This document shows, one piece after another, positions 27,286 to 33,611 of a stretch of 64,000 nt of DNA. Within the stretch, counting starts at the first letter, position 1, and the number at the start of each line of letters is the position of its first letter. The translations under genes were made by a program, and so were the position numbers. The stretch lies in assembly GCA_036387475.1 (NCBI GenBank), contig DASVTR010000015.1:124001-188000 (forward strand), written 5' to 3'. The notes beneath the pieces were generated by a model that worked only from the letters and a program-made list of their open reading frames with translations, ran no database searches and had not been told where the DNA came from. This DNA comes from DASVTR01 sp036387475. Its GTDB lineage: Bacteria > Acidobacteriota > Blastocatellia > Pyrinomonadales > Pyrinomonadaceae.

Positions 27286-27650
27286 TATTCCTCACGCATC
27301 AATGTTTTAATGTTTTCGACTGGGCGGCCCAGCACGGCGCGGCGTCCGCGTTCGACGATGGGGCGTTGGATGAGGTCTGGATGCTGTGCCATGAGCGCGA
27401 TAATCTCGTCGTCGGAGAATTGTTGCTTTCCCAGCCCCAGTTCGCGATAGACGGGTTCGCTCTTGCGCAGGATGTCGCCGGGCGAGAGTTTCATCTTCGC
27501 CAGCAACTCGCGCAGCTTTTTCTCGCTGAGCGGCTTTGTGTAGTAATTGACTTTCTCAAACGCGACGCCGCTCTCACGGAGCAGCCTGTTGACCTCTCGG
27601 CACTTGCTTCAAGTGGGCTTTTCGTAAACCACTATTTTATCGTCCATCAT
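27285..27650 (-). CDS. ArsC/Spx-family reductase, probable selenoprotein (TGA at codon 14)
   Basis: The frame from ATG at 27650 to the stop at 27285 gives 121 codons with one internal TGA at codon 14 (27609-27611). Read as selenocysteine, the start is MMDDKIVVYEKPT-U-SKCREV, where the family has the redox cysteine (TCSKCR), so the motif becomes UxxC. The rest is a complete ArsC-like thioredoxin fold ending with HPDLIQRPIVERG and GRPVENI, holding the family arginines. An AAAGGAG ribosome site precedes the ATG, and the gene starts 10 bases after the thioesterase stop. A hairpin suited to selenocysteine insertion follows the TGA. Other readings are a true nonsense mutation or a sequencing error; no Sec machinery genes are in the window. 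The substrate (arsenate or other) is not established. Confidence 0.82.
27567..27585 (-). promoter_or_regulatory. Candidate bacterial SECIS hairpin
   Basis: On the minus strand GCTGCTC pairs over all 7 positions with GAGCGGC (one U-G pair), closing the 5-nt loop CGTGA. The loop begins 31 nt after the TGA and has G at its second position. That meets the usual description of bacterial SECIS elements: within about 16-37 nt, a short apical loop, G in the first two loop positions. Confidence 0.65.
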
Positions 27651-27660
27651 TTTCGCTCCT

Positions 27661-28092
27661 TTACCTGCGAATCATCGTCGCCAGCATGGTCGCAATCATC
27701 TTCACTTCTTCGCCAGCCCAGCCGTAAACGTCGCATCCAGTGACGGTCAGAGTCCCACCTGCTTTCATCACTCTCCCCTCCGCCACAAACCTTTCGCCCG
27801 CTGCCGGACGCAATAGGTTCACTTTGAACTCCACGCTCAAAACCTGCGACCCGGCTGGCATCAACGTGTAGGCAGCATAGCCGCACGCGCTATCCGCGAT
27901 GGTGGTAATGATGCCCGCATGTATGTACCCGTTCTGCTGCGTCAGGTCTTCACGGTACGAAAGTTCAATGTCAACGATGCCCGGCTCGACACGCTTGAGG
28001 GCAGCGCCGATTAATTGCATGACTCGCTGCCGCCCGAAGCTCTCACGCACAGAGCTTTCATACTCGGCATTCTGCGGCTGAAATAAACTCAT
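27661..28092 (-). CDS. PaaI-family hotdog thioesterase
   Basis: The roughly 143-residue protein is a hotdog-fold thioesterase of the PaaI group, which hydrolyses acyl- or aryl-CoA thioesters. The key segment is NGYIHAGIITTIADSACGYAA, followed by SVEFKVNLLRPAAGERFVAEG, both typical. I prefer the ATG at 28092 (MSLFQPQNAEYES), which gives the family length, over the GTG nine codons upstream. The arsC-like gene follows after 10 bases, so the two share a transcript. Substrate unknown. Confidence 0.85.
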   Translation of the reverse strand: MSLFQPQNAEYESSVRESFGRQRVMQLIGAALKRVEPGIVDIELSYREDLTQQNGYIHAGIITTIADSACGYAAYTLMPAGSQVLSVEFKVNLLRPAAGERFVAEGRVMKAGGTLTVTGCDVYGWAGEEVKMIATMLATMIRR

Positions 28093-28263
28093 CTCTCGAT
28101 AGCTAATTAACAACTCCACACATCTGTTTGCGGGGCGCGAGAGCCGAACGCCTGAATTAACGGCAGAAAGTATTATATCAAGCCTTCAATCCTGAGTATG
28201 AAAGTCGCGCTGATTCTGCTCCGGTTGAATGAGTTGTTATGCTGCGCGGCGGGCGAAGTACTG

Positions 28264-28482
28264 CTAGGCGAACATTAATTTGCCTCTTGGCTCAGGAGTC
28301 TCTCGACCTAAACTCTTTGCCGTTTCTATCCACTCACCAATGATAACTTCCACGTTAGAGATAGCTTCCGAATATGTTGCCCCGTCTGCCATACAGCCGG
28401 GTAACTCCGGCACTTCGGCAATAAAGGCATTATCCTCTTCGCTCCAATAAATAATAATCTCGTATTTATATTTTTCACTCAT
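28264..28482 (-). CDS. hicB: HicB-family antitoxin
   Basis: The 72-residue protein is a short HicB antitoxin. YEIIIYWSEEDNAFIAEVPELPGCMADGATYSEA is the conserved partial RNase-H-like core. No separate DNA-binding domain is present, so it is the short form. It begins inside the last codons of hicA (8-base overlap) and should neutralise HicA by direct binding. The hicA-first order is the usual one for this system. Confidence 0.9.
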   Translation of the reverse strand: MSEKYKYEIIIYWSEEDNAFIAEVPELPGCMADGATYSEAISNVEVIIGEWIETAKSLGRETPEPRGKLMFA

Positions 28483-28735
28483 CGCGCTGACCTCCGAGCC
28501 TGTATTTCAAGATGACGCCGCGAACCTGTTTGACTTGATAAGCTTTAGCTTTCGAGCCTAGCGACTGCACATTCAAGATTTCCTCTACGCCTTCTCTGCT
28601 AAAGATATGATGGCTTCCACGAATCCGCTCATCAAAACCCAAATGCCTGAGCAACCCGCATAAACCATCGAACGAAATATCAGCATCAGAAGCTCCTCTT
28701 AAAATACGAATTAGCAGCTTCTCATATTTGCTCAT
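28475..28735 (-). CDS. hicA: HicA-family mRNA interferase toxin
   Basis: The 86-residue protein is a HicA toxin, a double-stranded-RNA-binding-like fold that cleaves mRNA. The catalytic histidine lies in RGSHHIFSREG, and the earlier helix GLCGLLRHLGFDERI is typical. HicB follows with an overlap. A 21-bp tandem array lies about 90 bases upstream of its start, in a spacer of about 650 bases. The AT-rich sequence just upstream (GATAAATTTAATG) could include its -10 region. Confidence 0.9.
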   Translation of the reverse strand: MSKYEKLLIRILRGASDADISFDGLCGLLRHLGFDERIRGSHHIFSREGVEEILNVQSLGSKAKAYQVKQVRGVILKYRLGGQRDE

Positions 28736-28826
28736 GCATTAAATTTATCACAGCTTATTATCCGAAAGCATCAAGCCCAAATTAACCCACCCCGCGCCGA
28801 GCGTCAGCGAGTACGTTTCGGCGGCT

Positions 28827-29307
28827 CGTCACGCCGTTTTATCCCATCGTCAAGCGTTTCATGCCGTCGTCAAGCGTTTCGCGGCCACCGTCACACGTTT
28901 TTTTTCTATAATGGTACATTTCATGCCGTCGTCACAGCATTTCGGTCGTCCGACAGAGCGTTTCGGCCCTTCGACACTGCGTTTCGGTGCTCCGACACTG
29001 CGTTTTGACCCTTCGACAGAGCGTTTCGGTGCTCCGACTCGACATTTCACTGCTCCGACTTGACATTTCACTGCCCCGACACGGCGTTTCACTGCTCCGA
29101 CAGAGCGTTTCAGTGCTTCGACACGGCGTTGCAGTGCTTCGACTCGACATTTCGGTGCTCCGACACGCCGTTGTGGTGCTCCGACACGAGCGCCAAGTGC
29201 TTCGACACACCATTTCAGTCGTTCGACAGAGCGTTTTGATGGTTCATCAGAGGATTTTATTCGTTCGTCAAGGTGTTTTGCCTCGTCGTCACGCCGCACT
29301 TGTCGCA
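28827..29307. repeat. Tandem array of a degenerate 21-bp unit, about 23 copies
   Basis: Units start at 28827, 28848, 28868, 28889, then every 21 bp from 28930 to 29287. The plus-strand consensus is close to CGACAGAGCGTTTCGGTGCT plus one base. Bases 1-4, 9-12 and 17-20 are well kept; bases 5-8 and 14-16 vary. The unit at 28848 is 20 bp, and the one at 28889 spans 41 bp and holds T8 and TATAAT. Since 21 is a multiple of three, several frames stay open, including a 149-codon minus frame (28859-29308, TTG start) with a heptad like RSVGALK. No ribosome site or ATG supports a gene, and there are no spacers as in CRISPR. It fills most of the 650-base gap between hicA and gdhA. Confidence 0.85.
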
Positions 29308-29382
29308 AAATCGTACAGACTAACGGGAAATCTCATCCGCCGCTGAGCAGATTGCAAATTAAGTGACAATGAACAAGGGTTC

Positions 29383-30663
29383 TTACGGGAAAATGCCGCG
29401 CACGCTGGTGGCTTCGGCGACGCGCTGGATGGCTAGGATGTAGGCGGCGGTGCGCATCTCCGTTCTGTAGCGTTCGCCTGTCTCGTAGACTTCGCGGAAG
29501 GCTGTCCGCATCGTCTGCTCTAAACGCTGGTTAATCTCGCCTTCCGACCAGAAATAGGAATAGAGGTCTTGCACCCATTCGTAGTAGCTGACGGTGACGC
29601 CGCCCGCGTTCGCCAGAATATCAGGGACGAGCAGGACGCCCTGTTCGGCCAGCACGCGGTCAGCGCCGGGCGTGATAGGGCCGTTGGCAAGCTCCGCGAT
29701 AATCTTCGTGCGGACGCGCCCGACGTTTTTGAGAGTGATGGTGTTTTCCAGTGCTGCCGGAAGCAGTATGTCGCAATCGAGCGCGAGCAAGTCTTCGGGA
29801 GAAATCTCCTTTGTGTTTGCCAGCCCGCGCAGGGCTTTCGTCTCCACCTTATGCCGCAGGGCTGCCTGCACGTCTATCCCGCTTTCCGCGTAAACGCCGC
29901 TGCGCGAATCCGCCACGGCGATGACACGCGCGCCGTCGGCAGCGACCAGCCGCGCGATGTGCGAGCCTGCGTTGCCGAAGCCGTGGACGGCTATGCGCGC
30001 ACCATTCAAGCTCAAGCCCTTGACGTGGCAAGCCTCGCGCAGGGCGTAGAGACAGCCGCGCGCGGTCGCCTCGTTGCGTCCCTGCGAGCCGCCGAGAGAA
30101 ATCGGCTTGCCGGTCACGACCCCTAGCTCCGTGTGGCCGCGAATCATCGAAATCGTATCCATAATCCAGGCCATCGTCTGCTCGTCCGTGTACACGTCCG
30201 GTGCAGGGATGTCGCGGTCTGGGCCAATGATGGGAGCTATCTCGAAAGCGTAGCGGCGTGTGAGTCGTTCCAACTCTCCGCGCGACAAAATCTGCGGGTC
30301 GCAGACCACGCCACCCTTGCCGCCGCCGTAAGGGATGCCGACGGTTGCACACTTCCATGTCATCCAGGAGGCGAGCGCCTTTACTTCATCGAGCGTGACC
30401 TGCGGATGAAAGCGTATGCCGCCCTTCGCAGGCCCGCGCGCGATGTTGTGCTGCACGCGATAACCCTCGAAGACCTGCACTTCGCCGTTGTCCATCTTAA
30501 CGGGAATGGAGACGATTAATTGTCGCTTCGCATTCTTGAGCACGCGCCGCATAGAAGCGTCGAGTTCCAGATAATCTGCGGCCCTGTCAAACTGCTGCTT
30601 GGAAATCTCAAACGGATTGAGTATTTCCTGTGAAGCCGCAACTGCCTGCTCTTCTGTCAACAT
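29383..30663 (-). CDS. gdhA: Glutamate dehydrogenase (Glu/Leu/Phe/Val family)
   Basis: The protein of about 426 residues oxidises glutamate to 2-oxoglutarate (or runs in reverse) with NAD(P). Family text includes GPAKGGIRFHPQVTLDEVKALASWMTWKCA with the catalytic lysine region, GGGKGGVVCDP, PAPDVYTDEQTMAWIMD and the dinucleotide motif GFGNAGSHIARL. I chose the ATG at 30663 (MLTEEQAVAAS) because GGAGGAAA lies just upstream. The longer open frame starts inside the inverted repeat and is not homologous. It is preceded by the encapsulated-ferritin gene. Confidence 0.94.
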   Translation of the reverse strand: MLTEEQAVAASQEILNPFEISKQQFDRAADYLELDASMRRVLKNAKRQLIVSIPVKMDNGEVQVFEGYRVQHNIARGPAKGGIRFHPQVTLDEVKALASWMTWKCATVGIPYGGGKGGVVCDPQILSRGELERLTRRYAFEIAPIIGPDRDIPAPDVYTDEQTMAWIMDTISMIRGHTELGVVTGKPISLGGSQGRNEATARGCLYALREACHVKGLSLNGARIAVHGFGNAGSHIARLVAADGARVIAVADSRSGVYAESGIDVQAALRHKVETKALRGLANTKEISPEDLLALDCDILLPAALENTITLKNVGRVRTKIIAELANGPITPGADRVLAEQGVLLVPDILANAGGVTVSYYEWVQDLYSYFWSEGEINQRLEQTMRTAFREVYETGERYRTEMRTAAYILAIQRVAEATSVRGIFP

Positions 30664-30680
30664 CGCCTTTCCTCCGGGAA

Positions 30681-30784
30681 CAGGATTCAGGAGGCAGAAT
30701 CCAGAATTCAGAATATAAGGCCGCAACCCGCTTTTCTTTTATTCTTTCTTTCCTTCTGACTCCTGAATTCTGGATTCTGACTTT
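30681..30784. repeat. Intergenic inverted repeat, TCAGAATCC class, reversed
   Basis: The element has the same words as the copy at 21596, but its A-rich and GGTTGCGGCC core lie in the opposite orientation. The last codons and stop of the ferritin-like gene (to 30739) are inside it. Confidence 0.8.
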
Positions 30785-31080
30785 TGCTCTTCTATCTCCG
30801 TGATGTCGCCGTCTGTGAAAAGATAAGTGCGCATGTGTTTATCGAAGACGGGGCTGATGCGGCGAAGGTATTCAAGGCCCATGATGGCGTGCTCTACCTC
30901 TTCGTCGCGATTGTGTTCGAGGATACGCCGCAGTTGCTCATCTTTCGTCGCCTGTGCGCGCTGGTTATACCAATCGACCGCTTCCAACTCTTCCTGAACG
31001 GATTTGACGGCGCGCGAGAAGTTCAACGCCAGTTCGCTCATCTCCTCATAATTCTCATGCCACTCGGCGCTGGTTGCCAT
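30739..31080 (-). CDS. Encapsulated-ferritin (EncFtn) family protein
   Basis: The 113-residue protein closely resembles encapsulated ferritins, ferroxidases that dimerise to form an iron site and are normally cargo of encapsulin shells. EELEAVDWYNQRAQATKDE and HNRDEEVEHAIMGLEYLRR carry the conserved Glu and ExxH residues; the latter part FDKHMRTYLFT is typical. Usual family members end with a short encapsulin-targeting peptide. Here the tail SESRIQESEGKKE is encoded by an inverted repeat and no such peptide is seen. No encapsulin gene is in the window. An AGGAGC ribosome site precedes the ATG. Confidence 0.85.
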   Translation of the reverse strand: MATSAEWHENYEEMSELALNFSRAVKSVQEELEAVDWYNQRAQATKDEQLRRILEHNRDEEVEHAIMGLEYLRRISPVFDKHMRTYLFTDGDITEIEEQKSESRIQESEGKKE

Positions 31081-31151
31081 AGATTTTTGCTCCTGAATGA
31101 ATAATGGTTGGCCGCCAACATCCTAAAAGAATTGCTGCGCACTGTACAGAG

Positions 31152-31236
31152 AAAAGGTTTCAGGTTTGAGATTTAAGGGTCAATTACACGGGCACGCTCT
31201 AACCTTAAACCTTATAACTCAAACTTGAAACCTTTT
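31152..31236. repeat. Intergenic inverted repeat, GGTTTCA class
   Basis: GGTTTCAGGTTTGAGATTTAA on the left faces CCTTATAACTCAAACTTG and AAACC on the right. Unlike the others it lies between two divergent genes, upstream of both. Confidence 0.7.
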
Positions 31237-31323
31237 TATGGAACAAGACGCGAGGCGGCGGAGTCTAAAGTGTTGGAGTTTGCTTCCAGCACCTGCTTGG
31301 CACCGGCACTGGAGGAGTTCGAG

Positions 31324-32160
31324 ATGTTTAATAACTTGATTGAGTCTAATGCACACACTGCCGAGTTCAAGCGGCGCGGGTCTTTCCTGATGGCGACGAT
31401 GTTTGCCTACGCTCTGTTTTTCATGGCGGCGGGCGTCGTCAGCATCTACGCTTATGAGGCTCACGTTGACAATCAAAGTCTGGAATTGACGGCGCTGGTG
31501 ACGATGGTGCCGCTAACAGAAGCGCCGCCGAAGAGTTCGCCGCCGCGTGCCGCTCATCAGCCCACGCGCTCCAACGCTCCAACCGACAGCACGGCGCTTG
31601 TTTCAACGCGCGCAGTTCGCCAGAGCAGCGTTAATGATATGACGCGCGTTCCGGATAAAGTCGGCGTCACAGGCAACAACGCGCCGCCCGCCTTGCCCGA
31701 CTCCGTTATCGGTAAAGCAAACATTGATGTCGGCGGCGGGCGCAATTCCAGCGGCTTGCCCTTCGACAATAATAACGGAACAGGCGGCACGCCTAATGCT
31801 TCGTCCGGCGGCAACAATGAACTCACCAGAGACGCGCCGCCGGAGATGCCCGCAAAGGAAACCAGGCCTTCGAGGCCGAAGCTTGTCTCGCTCGGCGTGA
31901 TCGAAAGCAAGGTGCTTCGCAAAGCCGTTCCGCCCTACCCGGAGCTTGCCAAAAGAGCGCGTGCATCCGGCCCCGTCCCGGTGCAGATTTTGCTGGACGA
32001 GCAGGGTCGCGTTATTTCCGCACGCGCGACCTCAGGACATCCTTTGCTGCGCCCGGCGGCTGAGCAGGCAGCCTATCAGACACGCTTCTCGCCGACGCTG
32101 CTCTCAAACCAGCCGGTGAAAGTCTCCGGCGTGATAACGTTCACCTTCGTTCTTCAGTAA
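31324..32160 (+). CDS. TonB-family protein with N-terminal membrane anchor
   Basis: The protein of about 278 residues has a TonB layout: a short cytoplasmic start, one membrane segment (ATMFAYALFFMAAGVVSIYA), a Pro/Ser/Asn-rich periplasmic linker and a C-terminal TonB domain. That domain has KAVPPYPELAKRARASGPVPVQ, then QAAYQTRFSPTLLSNQPVKV. I chose the ATG at 31324 because GGAGGAG lies six bases before it; 33 in-frame codons upstream are not TonB-like. ExbB/ExbD are not in the window, so its energy source and outer-membrane partner are unknown. Confidence 0.82.
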   Translation: MFNNLIESNAHTAEFKRRGSFLMATMFAYALFFMAAGVVSIYAYEAHVDNQSLELTALVTMVPLTEAPPKSSPPRAAHQPTRSNAPTDSTALVSTRAVRQSSVNDMTRVPDKVGVTGNNAPPALPDSVIGKANIDVGGGRNSSGLPFDNNNGTGGTPNASSGGNNELTRDAPPEMPAKETRPSRPKLVSLGVIESKVLRKAVPPYPELAKRARASGPVPVQILLDEQGRVISARATSGHPLLRPAAEQAAYQTRFSPTLLSNQPVKVSGVITFTFVLQ

Positions 32161-32169
32161 CACAAACAG

Positions 32170-32200
32170 AGCGAGCGCTCCGCGCGGAGCGCTCGCTTTT
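32170..32200 (+). terminator. Rho-independent terminator after the plus-strand TonB gene
   Basis: AGCGAGCGCTCCGC pairs perfectly with GCGGAGCGCTCGCT (32170-32197), followed by T residues. It lies 10 bases after the stop codon. Confidence 0.9.
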
Positions 32201-32217
32201 CCAATTCAACGCTTGCC

Positions 32218-32267
32218 AAAAAAAGAGGTGCGCGGCCTCACAACACGACAACAGCCCACGCACCTCT
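32218..32267 (-). terminator. Rho-independent terminator after alr
   Basis: On the minus strand AGAGGTGCG (32259-32267) pairs with CGCACCTCT (32224-32232), followed by a run of seven T residues. It ends the alr transcript about 30 bases after its stop, facing the convergent TonB terminator. Confidence 0.85.
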
Positions 32268-32295
32268 CCTGCTTTCTTAGAACTTTACTTGATAG

Positions 32296-33504
32296 TTATT
32301 CTGAGTGGCTCTCTTCTGCTGGCAAGTAGTAGCGCGGCACGCGCTGGCTGATGCCGCACGTAATCTCGTAAGACAGCGTGCCAGCCGTTTTCGCTATCTC
32401 TTCCGCAGCAACGGCAAGCCGACCATCCTCGCCAAGCAGCGTCACCTGATCGCCCGTCGCAACGTCCTCGACATCCGTCACGTCAATCAATGTCAAGTCC
32501 ATAGAAATACGTCCGACGACAGGAGCATAAGCCCCGCGCACAATCACGCGCCCCTGATTCGATAGAGCGCGCACGTAGCCGTCGTTGTATCCGATGGGCA
32601 GCGTCGCCACCAGCGTCTCCCGCCTGGCTTCAAACGTGCAACCGTAGCCGAGCGTTTCTCCCTGATTCACGCGCTTCAACAAACTGATGCGCGAGCGCAC
32701 CGCCATCACCGGGCGCAAACCGGGCGGCTCGCCCAACGGCGGCAGCACATCACGCCATAAGCCATAAAGCACGCCGCCCGGTCGCACCATGTTTCCCCAA
32801 CTTGAGGGTTGCGCGAAGGTAGCCGCAGAGTTTGCCATGTCAAGATAAGTCGGATTAAACCCGCGCTCGCGAATCATCGCCACCGCTTCGTTAAAACGCG
32901 CCACCTGCTCCTCCGTAAAGAAGGCGCGCTCTGGATTATCCGCCGCCGCGAAGTGTGTCATCACTCCGTCAAGCCGGACGTGATTGAAACGACGCAACGC
33001 ATCAACGAACTCTCGCGCCTGCTCCGGTCGCACGCCGAGGCGGCCCATCCCAGTATCAATCTTAACGTGAACGTCTGCGACGATACCCACCGCCGCAGCC
33101 GCGCGCTCCAGCGCCTCGACCATCTCCAGGCGATAGACGACGGGCACTATGCCGTGTTGGATACACGCCTGCTCCTGCCCCGCCCAGAAGCCGCCCAGAG
33201 AGAGAATCGGCTGCGCTATCCCTGCACGGCGCAACTCTATTGCTTCCTCCGGCAAAGCAACGCCAAACCAGTCTGCGCCCTCACGCGCCAGCCTCTTCGC
33301 GCAATGCACAGCACCGTGCCCGTAAGCGTTGGCCTTGACGACGGCCATTACTTTAATGCCCGCGCCAACCCTTGAGCGCACCGCGCGAAAATTCGCGGCC
33401 AGCGCATCCAGATTTATCTCGGCCCACGTCGGGCGACGCCCCGCTGACGCCTCCGCAATGAAAGGGGCAGACTTCTCCGTCTCAGAATCCGGCATAGCTC
33501 GCAT
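32296..33504 (-). CDS. alr: Alanine racemase
   Basis: The 402-residue PLP enzyme makes D-alanine for peptidoglycan. The PLP lysine is in VVKANAYGHGA near residue 53, and the second-domain GYGCTFEARR region holds the catalytic tyrosine. ISMDLTLIDVTDV and YEITCGISQRVPRYY are typical C-terminal text. Two starts (33504 and 33495) are both ATG. It follows dnaB, the usual neighbour in this conserved chromosomal block. Confidence 0.95.
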   Translation of the reverse strand: MRAMPDSETEKSAPFIAEASAGRRPTWAEINLDALAANFRAVRSRVGAGIKVMAVVKANAYGHGAVHCAKRLAREGADWFGVALPEEAIELRRAGIAQPILSLGGFWAGQEQACIQHGIVPVVYRLEMVEALERAAAAVGIVADVHVKIDTGMGRLGVRPEQAREFVDALRRFNHVRLDGVMTHFAAADNPERAFFTEEQVARFNEAVAMIRERGFNPTYLDMANSAATFAQPSSWGNMVRPGGVLYGLWRDVLPPLGEPPGLRPVMAVRSRISLLKRVNQGETLGYGCTFEARRETLVATLPIGYNDGYVRALSNQGRVIVRGAYAPVVGRISMDLTLIDVTDVEDVATGDQVTLLGEDGRLAVAAEEIAKTAGTLSYEITCGISQRVPRYYLPAEESHSE

Positions 33505-33611
33505 TGTATGTCTTAGAAGTGTAGGGGTGGAAGAGTCAACGCGTGTTCAACTGTCGGCAGCAGCAACCACACTTTAGATAACGGCACGATTATTTCAGCG
33601 GCCTTGAGTCT

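Noticed and set aside
27285..27506. A 73-residue stand-alone ArsC fragment
   Set aside because: The preceding 48 codons continue the homology in the same frame through a single TGA, with a strong ribosome site at the true start, so the fragment is only the end of a longer gene.
28170..28262. Integron attC site after hicB
   Set aside because: Only one half-site-like stretch is present. Its terminal GTTATGC departs from the GTTRRRY core and no complementary half follows at a proper distance.
28827..29307. CRISPR array
   Set aside because: Units are contiguous with no unique spacers, repeats are degenerate at 21 bp, and there are no cas genes.
28987..29346. A 119-codon plus-strand protein in the 21-bp array
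   Set aside because: The open frame follows from the 21-bp period and absence of stops in the unit. It has no ribosome site, and the opposite strand is open too.
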